From CBDATG01 sp965200145 (GTDB taxonomy: Bacteria; Chloroflexota; Dehalococcoidia; Lucifugimonadales; Lucifugimonadaceae): a stretch of DNA of 64,000 bases. Where the stretch lies: assembly GCA_965200145.1 (NCBI GenBank), contig CBDATG010000002.1:1302001-1366000 (forward strand), written 5' to 3'. Shown here piece after piece: positions 1 to 8,175 of this stretch. The position numbers were made by a program, and so were the translations under genes. Every line of letters starts with the position of its first letter. The first letter of the stretch is position 1. Under the pieces are notes generated by a model, which had not been told where the DNA came from, searched no databases, and was given only the letters and a program-made list of their open reading frames with translations.

Positions 1-39
1 GGATGGGCTTGTCAAGAACTCTTGGAGAGGCTCGCGTCG

Positions 40-219
40 CTAGTGCTTAGCGAGCTCTTTGAGTGCAGGCCCATATAGCACGGCGATGACTCCGGCCAGG
101 ACTTCAGCAGTCCGCTCATCATTAGGGAGCGGCCGACTCGAAAGCTCCTTGAAGAAATAACGGAGCGGGTCGTCTATTGTCGCCTTGCTTTGCGGTGCGA
201 ATGTATTCAGCGTGGTCAT
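40..219 (-). CDS. small hypothetical protein (59 aa)
   Basis: A 59-codon frame opens with ATG at 219, seven bases after a strong AGGAGGG ribosome binding site, and stops with TAG at 40. The product begins MTTLNTFAPQSKATIDDPLR and ends LKELAKH. It has no signal peptide or membrane segment, and I do not recognise the family. It lies about 90 bases downstream of gpsA on the same strand and could be the last gene of that operon or have its own promoter. The ribosome binding site is the main reason to call it a gene. Confidence 0.55.
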   Translation of the reverse strand: MTTLNTFAPQSKATIDDPLRYFFKELSSRPLPNDERTAEVLAGVIAVLYGPALKELAKH

Positions 220-309
220 GCCTATTCCCTCCTGCCGTGATTGTCAGTATATTATACGCGTCGGCGGTACGGGCGCGAAACCCTTCCTCACATCAAGTAT
301 CAACCACCA

Positions 310-1320
310 TCATACTTCGTGCTGAAGCTCGCGTTCCATCAGTGCACTGATGGCATCTACGGGGTTCACGCCTTCAAACAACACTTTGTGCGCCGCTCGC
401 GTAATCGGCATCTCGACGTTCAAGCGTCTCGCCAGCTCAAACGTCGCACGCGTCGTCGGGACACCCTCCGCCGTCTGTCCAAGCTCAGCCAACGCATGCT
501 CCAGCGACGTACCAGTCGCTAGCATCGCCCCTAGTCGGTAATTCCGACTCAGTGAGCTGAAGCACGTAGCTAGCGCATCGCCGATACCGCTGAGACCCGC
601 GAACGTGGATGCTTGTGCGCCCATTGCGACACCTAACTTCGTAATCTCGTACATGCCACGCGTGACGTACGCCGCCTTCGCATTCGCACCCAGGTCTGCC
701 GCATCTATGAATCCCGCTCCGATGGCGATGACGTTCTTCAGGGTTCCGCCAAGCTCTACGCCGACTATGTCAGTCGAGGCGTAGATGCGGTAATTTCTGC
801 CACTCAGCATCCGCTGCACAAACTCTGCGACCGAGATATCTTCGGATGCTGCTGTGGCAAGCGCAGGCAAGCCACGCGTTATCTCGGGAGCCAGATTAGG
901 ACCAGACAGCGAGCATACCTTATGCGCCCGATTATCCCGTCGCGACATCAGAACATCATCAATCACTTCGCTCATACGCTTGCCCGTGGTGATCTCGAGC
1001 CCTTTCGTAGCACTCACTACAACGCTGGAATCGCGGAAGCTATCCGCATGCCTTTCCACGGTCTCCCGCATATGGACCGACGGGACAGCGATAATCGCAC
1101 AGTCGGAAGAGCGTATGGCATCTCGTCCATCAGATTCGACGGTCAAGGCTTCCGGGAACACTGCACCAGAGAGGTACTGCGCGTTCTGCCGTCGTTCCCG
1201 TAATAGGTCGGCGGTCTGACTGTTTCGTGCGATCAGCGTAGTTTCGTGATCAAGCTTGGCTGACATTATGGCCAATGCAGTCCCCCATGCACCAGTTCCT
1301 ATGACCGCTACCTTGGCCAA
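310..1320 (-). CDS. gpsA: NAD(P)-dependent glycerol-3-phosphate dehydrogenase
   Basis: This cytoplasmic enzyme reduces dihydroxyacetone phosphate to sn-glycerol-3-phosphate for phospholipid synthesis. The 336-residue protein is of normal length. It has an N-terminal Rossmann motif (GTGAWGTALA, residues 8-17), the SGPNLAPEI segment, and the conserved KNVIAIGAG motif around residue 195 that carries the catalytic lysine. The start is TTG at 1320, preceded by AAAGGTGAG and four bases after the plsY stop. der, plsY and gpsA are transcribed together. plsY uses the product of this enzyme, so the operon couples glycerol phosphate production to its acylation. Confidence 0.95.
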   Translation of the reverse strand: MAKVAVIGTGAWGTALAIMSAKLDHETTLIARNSQTADLLRERRQNAQYLSGAVFPEALTVESDGRDAIRSSDCAIIAVPSVHMRETVERHADSFRDSSVVVSATKGLEITTGKRMSEVIDDVLMSRRDNRAHKVCSLSGPNLAPEITRGLPALATAASEDISVAEFVQRMLSGRNYRIYASTDIVGVELGGTLKNVIAIGAGFIDAADLGANAKAAYVTRGMYEITKLGVAMGAQASTFAGLSGIGDALATCFSSLSRNYRLGAMLATGTSLEHALAELGQTAEGVPTTRATFELARRLNVEMPITRAAHKVLFEGVNPVDAISALMERELQHEV

Positions 1321-1323
1321 CGT

Positions 1324-1995
1324 TCACTCACCTTTGCTACGTTGCGGGCTGGCGGCGCGTTCCGGTCTTGGGTTGGCCTCAACGCGTCGCTCCGTGCCTT
1401 TCATCAGCCGGTCGATGTTGCCAGAATGCCTGAAAAGTATCAGTCCGCATCCAATCACCGTGTAGATGACATGCTCAAGCGGCCAGCTCCAACCTGTGGC
1501 CAGAATCACGGTCGCCAGCAACGTGACACCGGCACCTATCAAGGCACCCAACGACACGAGTCGCGTCGCTACTACGAACAGCAGGCCAACAGTACCTGTG
1601 GCCGCCGCTATCGGCGACATGATGAGGAGAGCACCCCATCCGGTCGCGATACCCTTCCCACCCTTAAACCCTACATAGACCGGCCAGGTGTGACCCACTA
1701 TTGCGGCGATCCCCACAGTCGCCTGGAGCAAGTCAGGGGCGAACACGTCCATTTGGGTTGATGCCAAGCGCACCGCTAGCACGGGTAGACAACCTTTGAC
1801 GAAGTCCAATAGCAACGTCACGCCCGCCGCCACTTTGCCGAGTGTTCGTAGCACATTCGTCGTGCCCGTGCTACCGCTGCCGTAGTTGCGAATATCGATG
1901 CGGCGCCAAACGCGAGCCACAATCAACCCTGATGGCAACGCGCCGATCAGATATCCCGCGCCGACAGCGACGAGCCAAGTTACGGCGTCTAGCAT
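1324..1995 (-). CDS. plsY: glycerol-3-phosphate acyltransferase PlsY
   Basis: This is the membrane acyltransferase that transfers an acyl group from acyl-phosphate to glycerol-3-phosphate, the first step of bacterial phospholipid synthesis. The 223-residue protein has about five hydrophobic segments. It shows the PlsY signatures GALPSGLIVAR near residue 18, GSGSTGTTNVLRTLGK near 40 and GGKGIATGWG near 112. It sits between der and gpsA with gaps of 13 and 3 bases. The C-terminal tail is charged (ERRVEANPRPERAASPQRSK) and probably cytoplasmic. Confidence 0.94.
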   Translation of the reverse strand: MLDAVTWLVAVGAGYLIGALPSGLIVARVWRRIDIRNYGSGSTGTTNVLRTLGKVAAGVTLLLDFVKGCLPVLAVRLASTQMDVFAPDLLQATVGIAAIVGHTWPVYVGFKGGKGIATGWGALLIMSPIAAATGTVGLLFVVATRLVSLGALIGAGVTLLATVILATGWSWPLEHVIYTVIGCGLILFRHSGNIDRLMKGTERRVEANPRPERAASPQRSKGE

Positions 1996-2008
1996 CTCAG
2001 GAAGGGAC

Positions 2009-3325
2009 TCAATTGGTTCGGTAGAAGACCCGAAGGGGAACAGCGTCGAACCCGTGGTCGCCGCGGATTCGGTTCTCTATGTATCGTTTGTAAGAGAAGT
2101 GAATGTTCTCCGGATGTTTGCAGGTTATCACGAAGGTCGGCGGACGCACTCCATCTTGGATGATCGAGCTGATTCTCGGCCGCCGTCTGCCCGTGCCGGG
2201 AACCGGACGCTCGCCCAGTGCCATAAGTAGCGATTGGCTCAGCTCGGAAGAATCAGCCCGCTTATCGAACTGCCTGTACACATCAGTGATAGCCGATGGG
2301 ATGCCGTTCACGCCGTAACCGGTGATCGCAGAAGTGAAGAGGACAGGTGCATCGTGTATGAACTTGAAACGGTCACGCACCTGCCTGATCACTTCAAGTT
2401 TGTTGATCTCGAGGTCTTCCGATAAGTCCCACTTGTTGACGACAACTATCACGGCGCGATGTGCTTGCGAAGCGAAGCCCGCTATGTGAGTGTCTTGCGC
2501 CGTAACTAACTCGGTTGGATCAAGTAGCAACAACGTTATGTGCGAGCCCTCGATAGCCGCGATCGAGCGAATCGCGCTGTACTTCTCAATGCCTTGCTCC
2601 GTCTTTCCGCGGCGCCGTAAACCCGCTGTGTCAAGAAATGTCAGTCGCTGATCGCCAAATTCGTATGTGGCATCTATCGCGTCCCTAGTCGTGCCTGGCA
2701 CCGGACTCACGATGGACCTCTGTTCGCCCGTGATGGCATTGAACAAGGCCGATTTGCCAACGTTCGGACGACCCGCGATCGCGACCCGTATCGAATGGCT
2801 GGTATCTGGCAGGTCATCGCGTGCCGGGACCAGCGCTAGCGTTGCCTCCATCAACTCGTCAATGCCCCTGTTGTGATACGCACTAATCGGCACAGTCGCG
2901 CTCCTGGTCAATGGCACCCAGTCTGCCAAACCCGACAGCGTGAACTCGTTGTCCGCCTTGTTCGCCGCGACCACATAGGGAATGCCAGCCCTGCGTACCA
3001 TGTCCAAAACTTCGCGATCCGCCGGAGTGTCTCCCGCCCTGATGTCAACCATCACCACTGCGATATCGGCCTGTTGCAACGCTACTAACGACTGCTGTCT
3101 CACCTCATTCCAAAGCTGTTGCTCCGCCAACGGAGTGCCCTCGATGCCGGCGCTGTCAACCAATACAAATCGCACACCGTACCACTCAGCGTCCGTCGAC
3201 ACCCTGTCACGCGTCGTCCCGGGCGTGTCTGAGACGATCGCAATCCGTCTTCCCGCAAGACGGTTGAATAGCGTCGACTTGCCGACATTCGGCCGTCCGA
3301 CGATGGCGATTATCGGCAATGCCAT
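2009..3325 (-). CDS. der: ribosome biogenesis GTPase Der (EngA)
   Basis: Der is a tandem GTPase needed for 50S ribosomal subunit maturation. The 438-residue protein has two complete G domains. The first starts with GRPNVGKSTLFNRL at residue 10 and the second with GRPNVGKSALFNAI near 187. Each has DTPGTTRD- or VPGTTRD-type switch motifs and NKAD or NKWD specificity motifs. A KH-like C-terminal domain ends in the usual HGFDAVPLRVFYR segment. It is the first gene of the der-plsY-gpsA set and begins 34 bases after the argF stop on the same strand. Confidence 0.96.
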   Translation of the reverse strand: MALPIIAIVGRPNVGKSTLFNRLAGRRIAIVSDTPGTTRDRVSTDAEWYGVRFVLVDSAGIEGTPLAEQQLWNEVRQQSLVALQQADIAVVMVDIRAGDTPADREVLDMVRRAGIPYVVAANKADNEFTLSGLADWVPLTRSATVPISAYHNRGIDELMEATLALVPARDDLPDTSHSIRVAIAGRPNVGKSALFNAITGEQRSIVSPVPGTTRDAIDATYEFGDQRLTFLDTAGLRRRGKTEQGIEKYSAIRSIAAIEGSHITLLLLDPTELVTAQDTHIAGFASQAHRAVIVVVNKWDLSEDLEINKLEVIRQVRDRFKFIHDAPVLFTSAITGYGVNGIPSAITDVYRQFDKRADSSELSQSLLMALGERPVPGTGRRRPRISSIIQDGVRPPTFVITCKHPENIHFSYKRYIENRIRGDHGFDAVPLRVFYRTN

Positions 3326-3359
3326 GGCAGGAAATGGTCAGCTCATGCTCTGGCACACA

Positions 3360-4280
3360 TCAGGAACCAACCGCAATAGCCTCCATGAGAGCCATCTGTG
3401 CCCACATCCTGTTCTCGGCCTGTTGATACACGATAGAGGCCGGATGCTGAAGCATATCGTGCGATACCTCTTCGCCAGGGTGCGCCGGCATGTCATGCAT
3501 GAACCGCGCCTGAGGTGATGCCTGTTCCAACAGTCCGGGGTTCACCTGATAACCCGCGAAGTCATTGAGACGCTTCGCAGTCTCAGCCTCCTGTCCCATG
3601 CTGGTCCAGACATCGGTGTAGACGAACTCAGCACCGCCGACGGCCTGGACAGGCTCGCGCGTCTGTATCACGCTCCCAACACTGCCTCCCTCTGACACGT
3701 AAGTCCCCGCGTCCATACGTGTCTCAATAGGCAGCTCGTACCCGAACGGCGAGGCGATCACAAGAGTGCCACCAGCACCGCTCACCGCATACGCCAAGCT
3801 GGCCGCGACATTGTTGCCATCACCTATATAGGCGACGCGAATGCCTTCTAGGCTGCCACGCACCTCATACATCGTCATCAGGTCTGCAAGGGCTTGACAC
3901 GGATGCTCGGAATCCGTCAGAGCGTTTATTACCGGCACCGATGAAGCCCGCGCGAATTCGTCAAGCTTGGACTGCTCAAAAGTGCGAACCACAGCCATAT
4001 CCGCCATCGACGAAACGACCTTGGCGACATCCTCCACCGGCTCGCGTACGCCAAGCCCAACCTCGTCAGGCGAGAAGTACAGCGGTCGCGCACCGAGCTT
4101 TTCCGCACCAATCCAAAAAGACAGCTTGGTGCGAAGCGAAGGCTTCTCAAAGAGCAACACGACGTGCTGGCCTGCCGATGCCCGGCTACACGACCCGGCC
4201 TTCAGCTCAACGGCTCGTTGTACCAGCGGTAGTATCTCGCTAGGTTGCAGGTGCTTAAAGTAAGTGAAGTGAGTATGCAT
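3360..4280 (-). CDS. argF: ornithine carbamoyltransferase
   Basis: The enzyme condenses ornithine and carbamoyl phosphate to citrulline in arginine biosynthesis. I chose ATG at 4280 (MHTHFTYFKHLQPSEI), giving 306 residues, the usual family length; the longer in-frame upstream sequence does not resemble the family. The carbamoyl-phosphate site appears as FEKPSLRTKLSFW (S-x-R-T with Lys where Arg is common). HPCQALADLMTMYE and the C-terminal FMHDMPAHPGEEV are also present. The last motif lacks the usual HCLP: it reads HDMPAH, as in some OTC relatives. It is divergent from the DGQHR gene and upstream of der. The variant C-terminal motif leaves some room for a transcarbamylase of different specificity. 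Confidence 0.85.
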   Translation of the reverse strand: MHTHFTYFKHLQPSEILPLVQRAVELKAGSCSRASAGQHVVLLFEKPSLRTKLSFWIGAEKLGARPLYFSPDEVGLGVREPVEDVAKVVSSMADMAVVRTFEQSKLDEFARASSVPVINALTDSEHPCQALADLMTMYEVRGSLEGIRVAYIGDGNNVAASLAYAVSGAGGTLVIASPFGYELPIETRMDAGTYVSEGGSVGSVIQTREPVQAVGGAEFVYTDVWTSMGQEAETAKRLNDFAGYQVNPGLLEQASPQARFMHDMPAHPGEEVSHDMLQHPASIVYQQAENRMWAQMALMEAIAVGS

Positions 4281-4422
4281 ACAGATAAGTCTAATTGGGG
4301 GATGCGAGCAAGTGGTACAATCGGCGGTTAAGTGTAAGCCCCTCAAGAGGGACAGTATAGGGCTCAACGCAGTAGCGACCTGATTTGACAGACCTGCGGA
4401 GCGTATCGAAAGGAACCAATTG

Positions 4423-5568
4423 ATGTCGGAACGACCAGCCACCAGGATCCAACAAGGAAACCTGAACCTTTACCTCACTTACCTGACTGGGCGCGAGATC
4501 GCGACACCAGATTTCTACAATATCGAACGGTTTGACCACGAGAGCAAGCGCGGTTACCAGCGATTCTTAGTCCAACGTCGCGCTAACGAGCTTGCGAATT
4601 TCCTAAAAGACACACTGGATGATGGCGAGCATCCCGCCATCCCGACACCAGCATTCCTCGCCACCGAGAAGCACTTGACGTTTGACGATGCCCGCAACAT
4701 GTTGTCATTTGACGATGAGGTCATATGCCCATTCAATGTCGTTGACGGACAACACAGGCTGGAAGGCGTTCGCGCCGCGGTACAGGATGATGCACGGTTG
4801 AATGACTTCGTGTTACCAGTGACTATCGCCGACGAGTTGTCCGAGGACCATCAGATGTACCATTTCTTCGTCATTAATTCAACACAGAAAAGCGTAGAGC
4901 AGAGCCTTCAACAGCGAATCACGACCAACTTCATCGAAAAATACAGGCTCTCGGACATGCCTCCACTCCCTCTGAGCCTAAAGCGAGAAGTCGAGCGCGG
5001 GACGCAGGCTGGCGCGACCCACATGGTGGACCACTTGAACCGGGACACTGGGTCCCCGTTAATGGGTCGGGTTCAGCTCGTCAACGATACAAGCCCGATT
5101 CGTGGTCGGTTGAAAGAAGCCCCTCTGGCCAACGTACTGAAACAACACGTGTACACCGCAAGCAACCCGATCAACGGGCGGGAGTCGCAGGACCGGATGT
5201 GCCGGATTATGGCGAATTACCTGTCGGCGATCGATCTGTACTATGACGAGCGGAACAAGGAACGAGAAGATTTGCTCATCTTCAGAACCAGCGGAATTTA
5301 TTTCTTCATTGCTCTGAGCAAGTGGTTCTTCAGTGCTATCTACAACACAACGGACAGGGATTTCCGCGTTGAGACCCAGTTGGACCTCTTCAAACGAATG
5401 GCTGAAGACATTGATGACAACATTCGGTTTGTGTTTGACGCAGAGTGGTGGGTTTCTGGACGGGGAGTCTCGCGCATGAACCGCGCGGCGGCAAATCGGT
5501 ACGTCACTCAATGCAACGAAGCTCTACGGCGCATACAGGGGGACGACGACCAAGGAGCTCGGGTTTGA
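4423..5568 (+). CDS. DGQHR-domain (DndB-like) protein
   Basis: The 381-residue protein carries the signature VVDGQHRLEG with DGQHR at residues 108-112. It is preceded by the typical YQRFLVQRRANELANFLKD helix and followed by FFVINSTQKSVEQSL. This arrangement is known from DndB, the regulator of DNA phosphorothioation operons, and from many stand-alone DGQHR proteins linked to DNA modification or defence. ATG at 4423 follows GAAAGGA by eight bases; a TTG one codon earlier is less likely. The next gene, a GIY-YIG protein, overlaps its stop, so the two are probably co-translated. No dndCDE or other sulfur-modification genes are nearby, so phosphorothioation itself is not supported. Confidence 0.8.
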   Translation: MSERPATRIQQGNLNLYLTYLTGREIATPDFYNIERFDHESKRGYQRFLVQRRANELANFLKDTLDDGEHPAIPTPAFLATEKHLTFDDARNMLSFDDEVICPFNVVDGQHRLEGVRAAVQDDARLNDFVLPVTIADELSEDHQMYHFFVINSTQKSVEQSLQQRITTNFIEKYRLSDMPPLPLSLKREVERGTQAGATHMVDHLNRDTGSPLMGRVQLVNDTSPIRGRLKEAPLANVLKQHVYTASNPINGRESQDRMCRIMANYLSAIDLYYDERNKEREDLLIFRTSGIYFFIALSKWFFSAIYNTTDRDFRVETQLDLFKRMAEDIDDNIRFVFDAEWWVSGRGVSRMNRAAANRYVTQCNEALRRIQGDDDQGARV

Positions 5569-5897
5569 AGGTCGATCAACTCGGTAGCGCATGGGACTAT
5601 ACAACTTATTTTCAGCTGTCGTCGATCCCTTCAGTTCCATCCCGGTCGGCCGTTTACGTGCTCTGCAACGTGTACCGCGAAGTCCTGTACATTGGGCAGT
5701 CGGTAGATGTCGCGAGGCGCTTAGGTCAACACCTTGAGGATCGGCGAATGACAGGGCCGGTGAAAGAAGGGCGGTGCTACCTCGTCTTCGTGAAGTGGGT
5801 GCCGAAACGAGACTTGCTCGATGAGGAGGAACGGTTGTTGTTCCGGTTCAAGTCAGTCGTCGGACGCTGGCCCGCGTTGAATCGCACCGGACCTTGA
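5565..5897 (+). CDS. small GIY-YIG domain protein
   Basis: This 110-residue protein is essentially one GIY-YIG nuclease domain. VYVLCN (around residue 30) and LYIG (around 42) correspond to the GIY and YIG strands, followed by QSVDVARRLGQHL with the conserved Arg and a later conserved Glu in DEEERLLFRF. I chose TTG at 5565 because AAGGAGCT lies seven bases upstream and the start overlaps the previous stop by four bases, a common translational-coupling layout. It probably works with the DGQHR protein, as a nuclease or a DNA-binding partner. Whether it cuts DNA is not visible from sequence alone. Confidence 0.72.
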   Translation: MKVDQLGSAWDYTTYFQLSSIPSVPSRSAVYVLCNVYREVLYIGQSVDVARRLGQHLEDRRMTGPVKEGRCYLVFVKWVPKRDLLDEEERLLFRFKSVVGRWPALNRTGP

Positions 5898-6125
5898 GGC
5901 ACGCGTTGAATGGTTGATACCACATCGAGGGCGACAACCAGTCAGAGCTTCTCCTGTCACCTTCGAACGAGGTATGGTCGCGATCGCGAAACCTTCATCG
6001 ACCTCACCAAAGCGGATGCGAACAGGGCGCGTTCACTGTGTGGATTCGTCGGCAACCGACATGTGCTTCTTCTGAGGAAAGAGTCCAATACCCCCGTGGT
6101 CGCGTCATCCACCCGACCGTTGCGC

Positions 6126-7271
6126 TCAACCCAACTTGAATGGCTGCTTAAGCCGGTTGTAGGCCGACCAGCCAAGTTTATCGGGAACTCGCCCTTCTTT
6201 CGCGAGTCTTCCGACAACGATGCTTAGTTGGATTCCCTCACCGTTGGCGAACGCTCGCGCGCTGTTTAGCCAGCCAGAACTTCGGTTTCCATTGCTGATT
6301 CTGTTCGCGAACTCCTGCCAGCGCGCGTCGGGTATCAGGGCGTTCTCCGCAAACCTGTTAGCGCGTCGCTCCGTGTCCGGTACTGAGGACTCGTCCTGAC
6401 CGCCTTCGCTTTCTTCCAAGTCCAAGAAGTCCTGGTCTCCATGCAAAATGTGCGCGACTTCGTGATAAAAAGTGAACCACGCCTTGTCTGTCGCATTCCC
6501 TTGATCGTTAATCTGGATCATCGGCGCAACGTCGTCCAATCGTCTCGCGACTCCACGCACTCCGCTTCCTGGCACGTACGGGGTCGCGACGAAAGCGACA
6601 CCTGCATCGTTGCAAGCCTTGCGCATCGCACGGAGAAAGACATCAGGCGGCTCGGTCGTCAGCGCGCGAAGGCCGTTGATACTGCCCTTGAGTGCGCTTT
6701 CGTTATAATCTGGAATCTTCGCAATCTGTTGCCTAGCTGACAGCTCGCCGCGTCGCAACCAAACGACAAGTGGTGCGGGCTTAGGCGAGAATCCGTTGTT
6801 GGATCTCTGGAAGTGTCCCAGTATGCGATTTTCGTATCCTTCAAGGTTCGGGATGCCCAACCAGTCGCAGAGGTATCTCGCCTGCTCAACCTTGTTGTGA
6901 CGCCAAGGCACATCTCCGCTGTCGACGAGGTCCTTGATCGGGCTGACACCAGAGGTCAGCTTGGTGAAGTCTCGGTACGGTGTCATGTTGAATCGCTTGT
7001 TTTCTAAGATACGCGCTGAAGTAAGCTCAAAGTCCGTTTGAAGCTTCGTCCAGTAGTTAGGTCGCGTTCCGAGTGCTTTGCTGAGACCTTCCGCGATCGC
7101 CGTAGAAACGGCGGTTTCTCCAGCGATCAATCCTTGGACATCTTCTATGCGAAGACCCGAATCTGCCGCGAGAGTTCCTATCGGAATCTGACCGTCGTCG
7201 AAGAAGTCTTGGATGTGTTCGCCAGGGTGCGTCGCTACATCGGGCCAGACCCGTGCGTAACCGTTAGTCAT
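6126..7271 (-). CDS. HigA-like antitoxin fused to ImmA/IrrE (M78) peptidase
   Basis: The 381-residue protein has two parts. Residues 10-90 resemble HigA/VapI-type XRE antitoxins (HPGEHIQDFFDDGQI...RPNYWTKLQTDFEL). Residues 170-370 resemble an ImmA/IrrE metallopeptidase with HEVAH at 270-274 and a downstream Glu-rich ERRANRFAENALIPD segment. It starts at ATG 7271 five bases after GGAGGG and overlaps the toxin stop by eight bases. The expected role is to bind the HigB toxin and the operon promoter; the peptidase domain may control its turnover. The toxin-first gene order is typical of higBA. A second pair with the same architecture lies at 9984-11446. Confidence 0.82.
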   Translation of the reverse strand: MTNGYARVWPDVATHPGEHIQDFFDDGQIPIGTLAADSGLRIEDVQGLIAGETAVSTAIAEGLSKALGTRPNYWTKLQTDFELTSARILENKRFNMTPYRDFTKLTSGVSPIKDLVDSGDVPWRHNKVEQARYLCDWLGIPNLEGYENRILGHFQRSNNGFSPKPAPLVVWLRRGELSARQQIAKIPDYNESALKGSINGLRALTTEPPDVFLRAMRKACNDAGVAFVATPYVPGSGVRGVARRLDDVAPMIQINDQGNATDKAWFTFYHEVAHILHGDQDFLDLEESEGGQDESSVPDTERRANRFAENALIPDARWQEFANRISNGNRSSGWLNSARAFANGEGIQLSIVVGRLAKEGRVPDKLGWSAYNRLKQPFKLG

Positions 7272-7560
7272 AATGCCCTCCTACTTGCAATATCCGTATC
7301 GTGTCGGGAACCTCCGCTAACTCAAAGACGAGCCGATGCCTCCGCGTTAGGTGCATACTGTATTGTCCTGATCGATTCCCCCTCAGGGCCTCGAGCTTAG
7401 ATTTAGGGTTGCGCGAAAAATCATTCCAGTCGTCGGCCGTTTCCATGTCTTGAATTATTCGGACGAACTTTGTCGCACCCGCCGGATTCAACCGGCGTAC
7501 GCGCCTACGTTCATCTCCATGCAACCGAATATCCTCGCGCCGCTCCCATTCAATATGCAT
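7264..7560 (-). CDS. HigB/RelE-family toxin
   Basis: This 98-residue protein matches the HigB ribosome-dependent mRNase family, with PKSKLEALRGNRSGQYSMHL and the basic RRHRLVFEL strand near the C-terminus, ending in GGHYD. It overlaps the downstream antitoxin gene by eight bases. The start at 7560 has GAAGG directly touching the ATG, too close for a normal ribosome binding site, while a TACAAT hexamer lies six bases before the ATG. The message may therefore begin at the start codon. The assignment to the RelE superfamily is firm, while the precise subfamily is inferred from gene order. Confidence 0.82.
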   Translation of the reverse strand: MHIEWERREDIRLHGDERRRVRRLNPAGATKFVRIIQDMETADDWNDFSRNPKSKLEALRGNRSGQYSMHLTRRHRLVFELAEVPDTIRILQVGGHYD

Positions 7561-7566
7561 CCTTCA

Positions 7567-7572
7567 ATTGTA
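7567..7572 (-). promoter_or_regulatory. candidate -10 element of the first toxin-antitoxin operon
   Basis: TACAAT on the minus strand (five of six matches to TATAAT) ends six bases before the toxin ATG. An AT-rich stretch lies upstream, but no good -35 hexamer is seen. The position implies transcription starting at or next to the start codon. Confidence 0.45.
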
Positions 7573-7618
7573 CATCAATACTATAAAAATTTCGCCGCGT
7601 GGCTGACGACCTGCCCCC

Positions 7619-8032
7619 TCACGCCGGGGCAAAATTCGGCAACGTGCACTCCTCGTTCACCTTCGTGAACACTACCTTCAGCGGCATCCCGACCTCTAGG
7701 TTGGCAGGATAGGGGTCCACTCCCACTATATTCGCTGGCATCTTCGGGCCCTCTTCTAGCTCCACTATGGCCGTTATGTACGGCACATCTTGGGCAAAGG
7801 CAGGATGCGGTGGCGCATGAACTATGGCGAACGTGAACAGCGTGGCATTGCCAGATGCGCGCACCCACTCCAACGATTCGCCCGGCGATATCGTGTTGAT
7901 ACCGCGCGGATAGAACTGGTACTGGCCGGTTCCAGTGTCGCGTTGCAACCACAGCTCTTCATTACGCACACCCTCCCAGTATCGGTCGGATTCCGGTTGC
8001 GCTACTGGCAGAGGTCTGTCAGGTGGGGTCAT
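7619..8032 (-). CDS. DUF35 OB-fold protein without zinc-ribbon cysteines
   Basis: This 137-residue protein fits the DUF35 family that partners with thiolase-like enzymes. The C-terminal OB fold is well conserved (TFAIVHAPPHPAFAQDVPYI, VELEEGPKMPANIVGVDP, VGMPLKVVF). The N-terminal rubredoxin-like zinc ribbon is degenerate: the segment LWLQRDTGTGQYQFYPRGIN keeps the spacing but has no Cys. It lies 143 bases downstream of the thiolase-like gene on the same strand, the usual pairing. In the known Ltp2-DUF35 complexes of steroid side-chain degradation the DUF35 subunit supports acyl-CoA binding. A similar role is inferred here, with no structural zinc. Confidence 0.78.
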   Translation of the reverse strand: MTPPDRPLPVAQPESDRYWEGVRNEELWLQRDTGTGQYQFYPRGINTISPGESLEWVRASGNATLFTFAIVHAPPHPAFAQDVPYITAIVELEEGPKMPANIVGVDPYPANLEVGMPLKVVFTKVNEECTLPNFAPA

Positions 8033-8175
8033 ATGGCACGGTTCCTATCTGTGACTTGTGATTGGATTCGGAGGTTCGCTATGGACTCAGCGTGGTGGTC
8101 GAAACTCATGATCTCAGGATTCAACTCGTGCATCTATGCTTGGTCCGTTCGCCAGGTGTTTCCGATACGATACGG

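Noticed and set aside
4423..5568. Full Dnd phosphorothioation system
   Set aside because: Only the DGQHR gene is present; no DndA, C, D or E-like protein is encoded nearby.
5910..6227. Open frame of 105 codons on the plus strand after the GIY-YIG gene
   Set aside because: No clear ribosome binding site, no recognisable motif, and its 3' third overlaps the antitoxin gene on the other strand. It may be chance.
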